The notes beneath the pieces were generated by a model that saw nothing but the letters and a program-made list of their open reading frames with translations, had not been told where the DNA came from and ran no database searches. Below are positions 8,569-17,172 of a stretch of 64,000 bases of DNA, one piece after another. A program made the position numbers and the translations under genes. Positions within the stretch are counted from its first letter, which is position 1; every line of letters starts with the position of its first letter. This stretch comes from JAMXLO01 sp963794185 (GTDB taxonomy: Bacteria; Pseudomonadota; Alphaproteobacteria; Acetobacterales; Acetobacteraceae), in contig CAWCDM010000113.1 of the NCBI GenBank assembly GCA_963794185.1, positions 67,315 through 131,314 of the forward strand, read 5' to 3'.

Positions 8569-9584
8569 GCATGCGTCATCTTGCGGGCGCGGCCGGTGCA
8601 CCGGACGGCCGCTATGACGCCGATGTGGTGATCCTGTCGCTCGACCGGCCGCAGGAGACCGAAGCGGCGATCCGTTCTGCGCTTGCACAGATCTGTGTGT
8701 CGCGTCATGTGTTCGTCATCGATCAAGGTTCGCGACCCGAGAATCTGGCAAGGCTTGTCGGCGTCGTTGCGCCGCGGAAGGATGCGACCCTGGTCACGCT
8801 CAGCCGCAACCGCGGTGTGGCGGGCGGTCGCAATCGCGGCGCGGCGCTCGGGCATGGCCGCATCATCGTTGGGCTGGACAACGACGCCGAGTTCGCGGAT
8901 GCGCGGACGCTTGCGCGTGCGGTTGCCGCCCTGGACTGCGATCCGACGATTGCTGCCATCGGATGTCGGATCATCCTGCATGCGACCGGCGCGGATGATC
9001 TTTCTTCATGGGGTTATCCACTCAGCCTGCTGCAGCGGGCCGGTCAAGCGTTCGATGCGGTCACGTTCGTGGGCGCCGGGCACGCCATACGCCGCGCCGC
9101 CTGGGACGCATGCGGCGGCTACGACGAGGCGCTGTTCTTCTGCTGGGAGGAATTCGACTTTTGCCTGCGCGCCATCGAACTGGGCTGGCGCATCCGGTAT
9201 CGCGGCGACATTGCGATCCGCCACAATGTCAGTCCGGAACAGCGATGCGCCTGGTCCGGTACGCGCTGGTTCTATTTTGTGCGCAACCGGCTCTACATCG
9301 CACGCAAGTGGGGTCATTCCTGGCCATCGCTGGCGCCGCGCATCGTCGGATACCTGCTGAAGGGAGCCCACAACGCAGCGCTCGGACAAACGCTGCATGC
9401 CCTGCGCGCCGCGGTCAGCCTGTCCGCCGGCGTGGAGCAGCGCCGCCTGTCAGCCGGCGCGCGTGCCTATCTGCGAGCAGCCGACGCCGTGCATCGTGGT
9501 TCGCTGTTGCTTCGGCTGCGGCACGAGGTGCTGGCAATATTGCCGAGCCCCGTGGCCCAGATCGCCGCGCGAGCAGCGCACTGA
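8565..9584 (+). CDS. GT2 family glycosyltransferase, rhamnosyltransferase-like
   Basis: 339 residues. GT-A motifs: VVILSLDRPQETEAAI, NRGVAGGRNRGAALG, the DxD-like VGLDNDAEF, and the acceptor-site CWEEFDFCLRAIELGWRIRY, which fits the ED/DD catalytic signature of WcaE/RfbF-like transferases. No membrane segment is seen, so it should act at the cytoplasmic membrane face. It is translationally coupled to the gene before it and is last in the operon, meeting the convergent SDR gene 13 bases later. The sugar donor cannot be told from the sequence. Confidence 0.87.
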   Translation: MSMRHLAGAAGAPDGRYDADVVILSLDRPQETEAAIRSALAQICVSRHVFVIDQGSRPENLARLVGVVAPRKDATLVTLSRNRGVAGGRNRGAALGHGRIIVGLDNDAEFADARTLARAVAALDCDPTIAAIGCRIILHATGADDLSSWGYPLSLLQRAGQAFDAVTFVGAGHAIRRAAWDACGGYDEALFFCWEEFDFCLRAIELGWRIRYRGDIAIRHNVSPEQRCAWSGTRWFYFVRNRLYIARKWGHSWPSLAPRIVGYLLKGAHNAALGQTLHALRAAVSLSAGVEQRRLSAGARAYLRAADAVHRGSLLLRLRHEVLAILPSPVAQIAARAAH

Positions 9585-9597
9585 CACGTGCGCCGGT

Positions 9598-10446
9598 TCA
9601 AATCTGCGAATAACCCGACCCAGGGCTGTCCACGCCGCGGCCGACTGCGTTTTCGATCCAGCCGAACTCCTTGAGAATCTGCTGACTGTAGGTGACCCGG
9701 CCGTTCACCTTCGCCGCCGGCTCACTTGCCAGCAGCAATGCCGCACGCGCCATCATGCTCGGCGGCTCGCCGCGCGGATCGTCCATGCCGGAAACCAGTT
9801 TGTGGTAGACCGTGCCCGGTGTCGGCACCACACGTGACGGCGACAAAGCCGCGACGGTGATGCCGTCAAACTGCGCCACCTCCTGCGCGAGCCCCTGCGT
9901 GAACCGCTCAAGCGCCGCCTTCACCGCGCCGTACATCGTGCCGCCCCGCACCGTCTTGTCGGCGTAAGGTCCGCGACCTGGGCCGATCGCCGCGCCAGAA
10001 CTGATGTTCACGATCGCACCCGAGCGGCGCGGGATCATGTCCTTCAGCACCTCCTTCGCCAGCATGAACGGTCCGTGCACGTCGACTGCGAAGGCGCGCA
10101 TCCAGCGATTGGTCTGCATCTCGGTCACCGGCTGGAAGTAGCTGAGCGCGGCGTTGTTCACCAGGATATCGACCGGCCCGTAGTCGCGCGCCGACTGCAC
10201 CAGGGCGATGCAGTCCTCCTCCGTGGACACATCGGCGGTGACCGCCTTCGCCTCGCCGCCCTTGGCGCGGATCAGTTCGACCGTGCGCGTCAGCGAGCCC
10301 TCAAGCATGCGATGGTCGCCCTCGTTGAACGTGCGCGCGGCACACACAACCTTCGCGCCCTCCTCAGCGAACAGCTCGGAAATCGCCTGGCCGATACCGC
10401 GGCTTGCGCCAGTGACGATGACGACCTTGCCGTCCAGCTTGCCCAT
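9598..10446 (-). CDS. Short-chain dehydrogenase/reductase (SDR)
   Basis: 282 residues with the classical SDR layout: TGASRGIGQAI for the dinucleotide, DILVNNAAL, a Ser in SGAAIGPG, and the catalytic YGAVK. The C-terminal part (SMMARAALLLASEP, VNGRVTYSQQILKEFGW) resembles SDRs found next to acyl-CoA dehydrogenases, so a 3-hydroxyacyl-CoA or related alcohol substrate is plausible. It lies 12 bases downstream of an acyl-CoA dehydrogenase on the same strand and is probably last in that operon. Confidence 0.9.
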   Translation of the reverse strand: MGKLDGKVVIVTGASRGIGQAISELFAEEGAKVVCAARTFNEGDHRMLEGSLTRTVELIRAKGGEAKAVTADVSTEEDCIALVQSARDYGPVDILVNNAALSYFQPVTEMQTNRWMRAFAVDVHGPFMLAKEVLKDMIPRRSGAIVNISSGAAIGPGRGPYADKTVRGGTMYGAVKAALERFTQGLAQEVAQFDGITVAALSPSRVVPTPGTVYHKLVSGMDDPRGEPPSMMARAALLLASEPAAKVNGRVTYSQQILKEFGWIENAVGRGVDSPGSGYSQI

Positions 10447-10458
10447 CTCCGTCCCCCC

Positions 10459-11619
10459 CTATGTCCGAGCGTCCAGCAGCCGGCGCGCGATCGCCATGCG
10501 ATGCACCTCCGACGGTCCTTCGTAGACGCGCATGGTGCGCACCTTCTGCGCCATGAGCTGCAGCGGCAGCTCCTTCGCCACCCCCATGGCGCCAAAGGTC
10601 TGCATCGCGTGGTCGATGGTCTCGGTCGCCATCTCGGTGCCGTACAGCTTCACCATCGAGGCCTCGTTGCGCACGTCCTTGCCCGCGTCCGCCTTCGCCG
10701 CGGCATCGTAGACCATCAGCCGGCAGGCGTGGACCTTGATCGCGGCTTCGGCGATCCACCACTGGATCGCCTGCCGGTCCGCCAGGCGCTGGCCGAACGT
10801 CACCCGCTGGCGCGCATGCTCCATCATCATGTCCAGCGCGCGCCGCGTCATGCCGACGCACCAGGCGCCCATCTGCAGCCGCCGCACGGTCAGACGAAGC
10901 TGCATCGGCGCATAGCCCTTGCCGAGCTGGCCGAGCACCTGCGAATCCGGGACGCGGCAATCGTCGAACACCAGCTCGTAGGTGCGCTGCCCGCCGAGCA
11001 TGGGGATTTCGCGCTCGATGACGAACCCCTTGGTGCCGCGCTCGACGATGAACGCGGTGACGCCCTCGTGGCGCTTGCCCTCGCCGGTGCGCGCCATGAC
11101 GATGGTGAAATCCGACTGCGGCACGCGGCTGACCCAGATCTTGCGTCCGTTGATCACCCAGTCGCCGCCGTCCTTCACCGCGCGGGTGATCATGCCGGCC
11201 GGATCGCCGCCGGCGCCGGGTTCGGAGATCGCGATCGCCGACTGCGCCTCGCCGCGCGCGTAAGGTTCCAGGTATTTTCTGCGTTGTTCCGGATTGGCGA
11301 CCGCCATCAGCATGTGCAGGTTCGGGCTGTCGGGCGGGAAGATGAAGGGCACGCAGGTGCGGCCCTGTTCCTCGTAGACGCCGATCAGCGCGACGGTTGG
11401 CAGGTTGGCGCCGCCGAACTCCTCCGGCACGTCGAGACCCCATAGGCCAAGCTCGCGGCACTTGGCGAGCAACGGTTCCTCTTCCTCGGCGGTGAGGGAG
11501 GACTTCTGGCCCGACATCTCGCGCGCGAGCACCGCCTTCTCCAGCGGGATCAGTTCCCGGTCGACGAACTTCGCCACCAGGTCCTGCAGCATGCGGTGTT
11601 CTTCGGAGAGTTCGAACAT
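10459..11619 (-). CDS. Acyl-CoA dehydrogenase
   Basis: 386 residues, the normal length of a four-helix-plus-beta-barrel acyl-CoA dehydrogenase using FAD. Visible motifs: the FAD/substrate region AIAISEPGAGGDPAG, WVINGRKIWVS, RVTFGQRLADRQAIQWWIAE and the C-terminal RVYEGPSEVHRMAIARRLL, whose Glu in YEG is at the catalytic base position. First step of beta-oxidation of an unidentified acyl-CoA. It sits between the SDR and the acyl-CoA synthetase in a minus-strand catabolic block. Confidence 0.93.
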   Translation of the reverse strand: MFELSEEHRMLQDLVAKFVDRELIPLEKAVLAREMSGQKSSLTAEEEEPLLAKCRELGLWGLDVPEEFGGANLPTVALIGVYEEQGRTCVPFIFPPDSPNLHMLMAVANPEQRRKYLEPYARGEAQSAIAISEPGAGGDPAGMITRAVKDGGDWVINGRKIWVSRVPQSDFTIVMARTGEGKRHEGVTAFIVERGTKGFVIEREIPMLGGQRTYELVFDDCRVPDSQVLGQLGKGYAPMQLRLTVRRLQMGAWCVGMTRRALDMMMEHARQRVTFGQRLADRQAIQWWIAEAAIKVHACRLMVYDAAAKADAGKDVRNEASMVKLYGTEMATETIDHAMQTFGAMGVAKELPLQLMAQKVRTMRVYEGPSEVHRMAIARRLLDART

Positions 11620-11638
11620 CAGGTCATTCCGTCGCTAA

Positions 11639-11672
11639 ACCGTCATGGCCGGCCCCCGCCGACCATGACGGT
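11639..11672. repeat. GC-rich intergenic palindrome
   Basis: A perfect 10-bp stem, ACCGTCATGG with CCATGACGGT, between the acyl-CoA synthetase stop and the acyl-CoA dehydrogenase start. It shares the CATGGCCGG core with the pair at 13815-13904, so it belongs to the same dispersed palindrome family. It may reduce readthrough between the two genes. Confidence 0.6.
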
Positions 11673-11685
11673 GGGGATTGTTGCA

Positions 11686-13803
11686 TCATTCCTTCAGCGT
11701 GATCAGGGCATCGGCGATCGTCAGACCGGAACCATCGGCGTGAAGGATCACCGGATTAAACTCCATCTCGGCGATCCGCTCTCGATATGCGATCGCCGCC
11801 TGCGACAGATTGACGATCAGCTCCGCCGCCGGCGCAGTGTCGATCGGCTTCATACCGCGGAATCCTTCTAGCAACTTCGAGGACTTCAGGCCTCGCAGCA
11901 TATCTGTCGCCTCCGCAACATCGATCGGTGCCGGCCGGTGCACCACGTCGCCCATCAGCTCGACCATGATGCCACCAAACCCCACCATCATGATCGGCCC
12001 GAAGGTCGGATCGTTAACCATGCCGATCACCAGCTCATGGCCCTTCGACGCCATCTTCTGCACCAGCACGCCATCGACGCGCGCGTCGGCCTTGTAGCGC
12101 TTCGCCGATTGCATGATCTGGTCGAAGGCGGCGGTGACGGACTGCTGACTCTGGAGTCCCAGGATCACGCCACCGGCCTCGGTCTTATGCGGCAGATCGG
12201 GCGAGGCGATCTTCAGCACAACCGGGAAGCCAAGGTCGACCGCCGCCTCGGCGGCTTCGGCGGCGGTGGTTGCCAGGCGTTCCCGCGCCTCCGGCAGCCC
12301 GAACGGCGCCAGCAATGCCTTCGCGTGATGCTCGGTCAGCACCCGCGGCAGGTCGTCCGGTAACGGCGCGATGTCCACGCTCGCCGGCAAGGCAGGCAGC
12401 GGACGGGCCATGGCCTCGGCATAGTCCGCAAGCCTGCTCATCGCCACGCCGACATTGCGCAGGTCGGTGTGGACGAACAACCCGCAACCGGCTGCAGTTT
12501 CCCGACCGAATGCGCTCGGCAGCGTATAGGTCCACACCGTCATTGGCTTGCCGCAGCGCGCCGCCACCGCACGCACGCGCGCCGCGTCGGCCGACACGCG
12601 CGTCTCGCTGGTGAGCGACGCTATCAGCACGAGCATGTCGAGCTCGTTGGTATCCGCCAGCTGCTCCATCACCGTCATCATCGCCGGGCCCGTGTTGGAC
12701 CCCTGTGCGGTGACATCGACGGGATTGCCCGACGCTCCATAGGACGGCATCAGCGACCGCAGTGCCGCCTGCGTTCCGGCCGACAGTGTGGGCACGATCA
12801 GCCCATGCGCCGACAACGTGTCCGCCATCCACGCACCGCCGCCGCCCGATGGCGTGATGATGCCGGTGCGTCGGCCCTTCGGCAGCGGGCACGTGAGCAA
12901 CACCCCGGCAATCGCAACCGCCTCGTCCGGATCCTCCGCCTCGATGACGCCGTAGCGCTCGAACACGGCGCGGTAGGCGGTATATGAGCCCGACAGCGAC
13001 GCCGTATGTGACGCCGATGCGCGTTTGCCGGCATCGGAGCGGCCGATCTTGATGGCGATAATCGGCTTGCCGAGCCGCCGCGCCTTTGCCAGTGCGGCGA
13101 CGAAGCCGGGACCATCCCGCACCGCCTCGCAGAACAGCATGACGGCGTGGGTGTTCGTGTCCTCGATCATGTAGTCAAGGAAGTCGGCCATGTTCAAATC
13201 GGCTTCATTGCCGGTCGAGATCACGTAGGAGAACCCGATCCCTGCCGCCTTGCCGCGATTGAACAACGCGAAGCCGATGCCGCCCGATTGCGCGATCACG
13301 CCGACGCGCCGTTCCGATGCCAGGACGCGGCCCTCCTCCTCGCGCATCTCGACGGTCGGGCTGAAGGTGGTGGCGACCTTTCCCAATGCGTTGAAATAGC
13401 CCTCGCAGTTCGGACCGCAGGCGCGAATGCCGGTGCGCTGCGTCACCTCCACCAGGGCGGCCTGCATGTCACCGGCCGCGCCGCCCTCCTCGGCAAATCC
13501 CGAGCTGATGATCAACGCATTTCTTACGCCCGCCTTGGCACATTCCTCCAACGCCGGCGCGACACCGGCAGCGGGGATCGCCACCAGCGCCAAATCCATC
13601 GGTTCGCCCACCGCGTCGATCGAGGGATAGCAGCGCAGGCCGTCGATCTCCTGATAGCTCGGATTGATCGGCAGGATGCGCCCCGGAAAACCGTTCTCCC
13701 GAAGCTGATGCAGCAGTCGGCCGCGAATGCGATGGACGTCCGGCGATGCGCCGAGGACGGCGATGGACTTTGGCCAGAAGAATGATTGAAGTGCGTGTGT
13801 CAC
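11686..13803 (-). CDS. Acetate--CoA ligase family protein (ADP-forming acyl-CoA synthetase)
   Basis: 705 residues, with the alpha and beta parts fused. Domains in order: CoA-binding Rossmann (PKSIAVLGASPDVHRIRG, about 1-135), two succinyl-CoA-ligase-like flavodoxin domains with the phosphorylated-His motif ASHTASLSGS (about 260), and a C-terminal ATP-grasp half (GFPVVLKIASPDLPHKTEAG and GGIMVELMGDV). It interconverts acyl-CoA plus ADP and Pi with acid plus ATP; the acid is unknown. The GTG at 13803, with GGGGG just upstream, gives the usual N-terminus. The three acyl-CoA dehydrogenases around it suggest activation of a carboxylic acid for oxidation. Confidence 0.92.
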   Translation of the reverse strand: MTHALQSFFWPKSIAVLGASPDVHRIRGRLLHQLRENGFPGRILPINPSYQEIDGLRCYPSIDAVGEPMDLALVAIPAAGVAPALEECAKAGVRNALIISSGFAEEGGAAGDMQAALVEVTQRTGIRACGPNCEGYFNALGKVATTFSPTVEMREEEGRVLASERRVGVIAQSGGIGFALFNRGKAAGIGFSYVISTGNEADLNMADFLDYMIEDTNTHAVMLFCEAVRDGPGFVAALAKARRLGKPIIAIKIGRSDAGKRASASHTASLSGSYTAYRAVFERYGVIEAEDPDEAVAIAGVLLTCPLPKGRRTGIITPSGGGGAWMADTLSAHGLIVPTLSAGTQAALRSLMPSYGASGNPVDVTAQGSNTGPAMMTVMEQLADTNELDMLVLIASLTSETRVSADAARVRAVAARCGKPMTVWTYTLPSAFGRETAAGCGLFVHTDLRNVGVAMSRLADYAEAMARPLPALPASVDIAPLPDDLPRVLTEHHAKALLAPFGLPEARERLATTAAEAAEAAVDLGFPVVLKIASPDLPHKTEAGGVILGLQSQQSVTAAFDQIMQSAKRYKADARVDGVLVQKMASKGHELVIGMVNDPTFGPIMMVGFGGIMVELMGDVVHRPAPIDVAEATDMLRGLKSSKLLEGFRGMKPIDTAPAAELIVNLSQAAIAYRERIAEMEFNPVILHADGSGLTIADALITLKE

Positions 13804-13814
13804 TTGACCCCCAT

Positions 13815-13904
13815 CGTCATGGCCGGTCCCGGGCCGGCCATCGACGACTTTATTGCGAATAGGAAAGTAAGACGTGGATGGCCGGGACGAGCCCGGCCAT
13901 GACG
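13815..13904. repeat. Pair of dispersed GC-rich palindromes
   Basis: Two hairpins about 35 bases apart: ATGGCCGG/CCGGCCAT (13819-13841) and ATGGCCGGG/CCCGGCCAT (13878-13900). Their flanks (CGTCATGG and CGTGGATGG) are inverted relative to each other. This is a REP-like arrangement widely seen in intergenic regions of alphaproteobacteria. A role in transcript ends or stability is possible, but none can be shown here. Confidence 0.65.
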
Positions 13905-13915
13905 GTTGAGCGCGG

Positions 13916-15151
13916 TCATCCTCGGTTTCCCGTCGGCACCTCGCGGAATGGCACGTCCTTGTCCACACGCACGTCCTGCGGCAGGCCGAGCACGCGTTCG
14001 GCGATGATGTTGCGCATGATCTCGTCGGTGCCGCCAGCGATCCGCAGCGCCGGTGAATACAGCAGCGCCTCCTCGAAGATGCCGGCGACCGGCATGTCCT
14101 CGCCCATCGTCGGCCCCGCCATGCCGATCAGATCCAGCCCATAGGACAGAATGTCCTGCAGCTTGTTCGCCGCCACCACCTTGATGATCGAGGATTCCGG
14201 TCCCGGCGTGCCGCCGCGCGACAGCGCCGTCATGCCGCGGTACTTGGTGTATTTCAGCCCCTGCGCTCGGACATAGAACTCCGCGAGTTTCTCCTGCACG
14301 CCCGCATTGTCGATCGCGCGGCCGTCCTCCAGCTCAAGCTCGTTGGCGAGGGTGAAAAGTTCCTGAAAATCCGGGCCGGGCGAATCGCGCATGCCGTGGC
14401 GCTCGTTCATCAGCGTCGTCAGCGCGACGCGCCACCCGCCGCCCACCGGGCCGATGCGCATGTTGTCCGGGATGCGCACGTTGGTGAAGAACACCTCGTT
14501 GAAATGCGCCGACCCGGAGAGCTGTCGGATCGGTCGGATCTCCACGCCCGGCGCCTTCATGTCGAGAATGAAGAATGTCAGCCCCGCGTGCTTCGGCACA
14601 TTGGGATCGCTGCGCGCCACCAGGATGCCGAAGTCGCTGTAGTGCGCGCCGGAGTTCCAGATCTTCTGGCCGTTGATCACCCAGCCGTCGCCGTCGCGTT
14701 CGGCGCGCGTCCGCAACGCGGCGAGGTCGGATCCGCCCGACGGTTCGGAGAATAGCTGGCACCACACTTCATCCGCGCGCATCGCCGGCGGCACGAAGCG
14801 GTCGCGCTGTTCCGATGTGCCGCAGACGCAGATCGTCGGCAGGGCCAGGTTGATGCCGATGCCGAAGATGCCCGACAGCACGTCGAATTGCGCTTCCTCC
14901 TGATTGTAGATGACGTTCTGGATCTGCGTGCCGCCGCGGCCACCCCATTCCTTCGGCCAATGGATGCCGACAAAGCCTGCTTCGGCCTTGCGGCGCTGGA
15001 ACGACTTGGCGCGCTCCATGGCGCCGGGCGCATCCTGGCCGCGGCGATAGCCCTCCACCGCGCCCGGCTTGCGGCGTTCGGCGTTGGCCTCGAGGAAGGC
15101 GCGGGCCTCGGCGCGGAATGCCGCCTCGTCCGGGGTGTCTTCGAAATCCAT
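13916..15151 (-). CDS. Acyl-CoA dehydrogenase
   Basis: 411 residues. N-terminal domain starts MDFEDTPDEAAFRAEARAFLE. The core has WPKEWGGRGG, LFSEPSGGSDLAALRTRAE, WVINGQKIWNSGAHYSDFG and the C-terminal RIAGGTDEIMRNIIAERVLGLP. The pattern matches the larger acyl-CoA dehydrogenases common in sterol, branched or aromatic side-chain oxidation, which often work as alpha2beta2 pairs. The neighbouring gene at 15211-16335 is a divergent paralogue and could be the partner subunit. FAD binding is expected; the substrate is unknown. Confidence 0.92.
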   Translation of the reverse strand: MDFEDTPDEAAFRAEARAFLEANAERRKPGAVEGYRRGQDAPGAMERAKSFQRRKAEAGFVGIHWPKEWGGRGGTQIQNVIYNQEEAQFDVLSGIFGIGINLALPTICVCGTSEQRDRFVPPAMRADEVWCQLFSEPSGGSDLAALRTRAERDGDGWVINGQKIWNSGAHYSDFGILVARSDPNVPKHAGLTFFILDMKAPGVEIRPIRQLSGSAHFNEVFFTNVRIPDNMRIGPVGGGWRVALTTLMNERHGMRDSPGPDFQELFTLANELELEDGRAIDNAGVQEKLAEFYVRAQGLKYTKYRGMTALSRGGTPGPESSIIKVVAANKLQDILSYGLDLIGMAGPTMGEDMPVAGIFEEALLYSPALRIAGGTDEIMRNIIAERVLGLPQDVRVDKDVPFREVPTGNRG

Positions 15152-15174
15152 GTCTCCGCCCTTCTTACGCTGTC

Positions 15175-15200
15175 GTCATCCCGGCTTTCGCGGGGATGAC
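15175..15200. repeat. Intergenic palindrome
   Basis: GTCATCCC pairs with GGGATGAC around GGCTTTCGCG, between two acyl-CoA dehydrogenase genes. It is the same GTCATCCCCGC...GCGGGGATGAC type seen again near 57120-57175. Confidence 0.6.
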
Positions 15201-15210
15201 AGGGGAAAAT

Positions 15211-16335
15211 TCAATCCGTCGGCAGCGCGATCGTGTTGCGGGTGCGCAGCTCCGCGATCAGCCGGCGCTTCCACTCCCGCGTCCCGCCGAGCGCCAGCGC
15301 GTGCAGCTTGGCGCGTCGGTAATAGAACTGGCAGTCCATCTGCCAGGTGAACCCCATGCCGCCATGCGTCTGGATGTTCTCCTTCGAGGCAAGCCAGCCC
15401 GCGTCGCACGCCGAGATGCGCGCCACCGAGGCCGCGATCGGCAGTTCGGCCGCCTCGCTGTGCAGCGCCCAGGCGCCGTAATAGGCGTTGGAGCGCGCCA
15501 GTTCGACCGAGATGTAGATGTCCGCCAGCTTGTGCTTGATCGCCTGGAACGAGCCGATCGGCCGACCGAACGCGTAGCGCTCGCGCGCATAGTCGCGTGC
15601 CATCTCGAGCGCCGCCTGCGCACAGCCGACCTGCTCGAACGCCAGCATCACCGCAGCACGGTCGAGCAGGTGACGCACCGAATCGGCGCCGTCGCTGCCG
15701 GGTAGCGATTCGGCCGCAGCGCCGTCGAACACGATCCGCGCATGCGAGCGCGTGGGATCGATCGTCGTCACCGGCGCGCGCGCGATCCCTGGACCGGCGA
15801 GATCCACCAGATACAGCCATGGCGCCGTCCCGCCATTCACCGCGACCACGACGACGTCGGCAACATCGCCATCCGGCACCGCGAGCTTGGTGCCACTCAG
15901 CCTGCCGTCCGCGACATGCGCTGCGAGCTTGCACGGATCAGCCGGCCCCGGCCGCTCGACCATGGCGAAGGTGCCGATGGTCTCGCCCGCGGCCAGCCTC
16001 GGCAGGTGTTTTCGCTTCTGCGCGTCGCTGCCGAACAACTGAATCGCCTCGGTCGCCAGATACACCGAGGACGAGAACGGCACAGGCGCAACCGCGTGGC
16101 CGAGTTCCTCGGCGAGCACGCAGACCGCGAGATGGCCCAGCCCGGCGCCGCCGTACTCCTCCGGGATCGCGGCACCGGTCCAGCCCATCTCGGCCATCGA
16201 CTGCCATAGCGTGCGATCGTACGGGTCGGGGCCTTCCAGGATGCGACGCGGTACGCTGGTGGGACAGCGCTCGGTCAGAAAACGCCGCGCCTCGTCGCGC
16301 AGCTGCTTGAGCTCGTCCGGGAAGTCGAAGTTCAC
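15211..16335 (-). CDS. Acyl-CoA dehydrogenase
   Basis: 374 residues. Starts with GTG (VNFDFPDELKQLRDEARRFL); GIPEEYGG-like AAIPEEYGGAGLG, DYARERYAFGRPIGSFQAIKHKLADIY and ENIQTHGGMGFTWQMDCQFYYRRAKL are diagnostic. The final motif places the HGGMGFTWE-type substrate loop where paired acyl-CoA dehydrogenases have it, with Gln replacing the usual catalytic Glu after W. That is expected if it is the non-catalytic or modified partner of a heteromer, possibly with the gene at 13916. The start overlaps the upstream hydrolase stop by 4 bases. Confidence 0.9.
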   Translation of the reverse strand: MNFDFPDELKQLRDEARRFLTERCPTSVPRRILEGPDPYDRTLWQSMAEMGWTGAAIPEEYGGAGLGHLAVCVLAEELGHAVAPVPFSSSVYLATEAIQLFGSDAQKRKHLPRLAAGETIGTFAMVERPGPADPCKLAAHVADGRLSGTKLAVPDGDVADVVVVAVNGGTAPWLYLVDLAGPGIARAPVTTIDPTRSHARIVFDGAAAESLPGSDGADSVRHLLDRAAVMLAFEQVGCAQAALEMARDYARERYAFGRPIGSFQAIKHKLADIYISVELARSNAYYGAWALHSEAAELPIAASVARISACDAGWLASKENIQTHGGMGFTWQMDCQFYYRRAKLHALALGGTREWKRRLIAELRTRNTIALPTD

Positions 16336-17093
16336 GCCGCCAGCCCTCCCAGAAACGCCTCCACCGCGCGGTTGAATTCCGCCGGCCGGTGCAGATTGGC
16401 GGCATGGCCGGCGCCCTCGATCACCACCTTCGCCGCGCCGGGGATCTTGCGCGCCATGTAGTCGGTGGCGGCGAGAAAACTCCTGTCTTCGCTGCCGACC
16501 AGCACCAGGCTCGGCACCGCGATCGTCTCCAACAACTCCATCACCGCGTCGTCCCGCTGCGTCAGCATGCCACGCGCCGCACCCGCCAGGCCCGACGCAT
16601 TCCGGTGCTGGCTCATCCGCACCTCGTCGCTGGTCCCGAGCGCAGCTAATCCGGAAGAGTCGAGATCGTCCGCCCGCTGCCGCGCGCGCTGGTTCCAGGC
16701 TTCCCGGGCATCCGCGTTGCGGAAGCCGGGACCAGTGTCGAAGATCATCAGCGCGCGCGTCATGGCGGGATGCGCCAGGTGAAACGCGAGCGACATGTAG
16801 CCGCCGAGCGACAGCCCGCCGATCACCGAGCGCTCCACGTCGCAGGCGTGGAGGATCGCCGCCATGTCCGCGACGGTGGCTTCCTCCGAGTACGCTGCGG
16901 GATCGGTGGGATAATCGCTCTGGCCGTGGCCGCGCATGTCCCACACGATCACCTGCCAGCGGTCCTTCAGTGCGGCGATCTGGCCGTCCCACATGCGGCA
17001 CGTGGCGCTGTAGCCGTGCGAGAGCATGATGGCGGGCCCCTGCCCATGCGCCTCGTAATGGATCGCCACGCCGTCGCGATCGAGCCGCGCCAT
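16332..17093 (-). CDS. Alpha/beta hydrolase
   Basis: 253 residues. Oxyanion-region LSHGYSATCRMWDGQI, DMRGHGQSD, nucleophile elbow GGLSLGGYMSLAF (Ser), acid in LVGSEDRSF and catalytic His in GAGHAANLHRPAEF. The fold fits an esterase, lactonase or acyl-CoA thioesterase. I set the start at the ATG at 17093, preceded by GGAGGAAAC; upstream in-frame codons would add a spurious tail. Its last bases overlap the GTG of the acyl-CoA dehydrogenase, so the two are co-translated. It is divergent from the enoyl-CoA hydratase with an 80-base gap that should hold both promoters. Confidence 0.9.
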   Translation of the reverse strand: MARLDRDGVAIHYEAHGQGPAIMLSHGYSATCRMWDGQIAALKDRWQVIVWDMRGHGQSDYPTDPAAYSEEATVADMAAILHACDVERSVIGGLSLGGYMSLAFHLAHPAMTRALMIFDTGPGFRNADAREAWNQRARQRADDLDSSGLAALGTSDEVRMSQHRNASGLAGAARGMLTQRDDAVMELLETIAVPSLVLVGSEDRSFLAATDYMARKIPGAAKVVIEGAGHAANLHRPAEFNRAVEAFLGGLAA

Positions 17094-17172
17094 GACCGTT
17101 TCCTCCGTCCCTTCGCCCGCGTAAGCTGGCACGCAGTGCAACGCGACGGAAGACCAGGGCAGGAAACGCAAC

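Noticed and set aside
9588..9612. GGTTCAAATC resembling a tRNA T-loop
   Set aside because: No acceptor, D or anticodon stem can be folded around it.
10075..11445. Long plus-strand frame over the SDR and acyl-CoA dehydrogenase
   Set aside because: Antisense shadow in high-GC DNA; the minus-strand genes carry all the diagnostic motifs.
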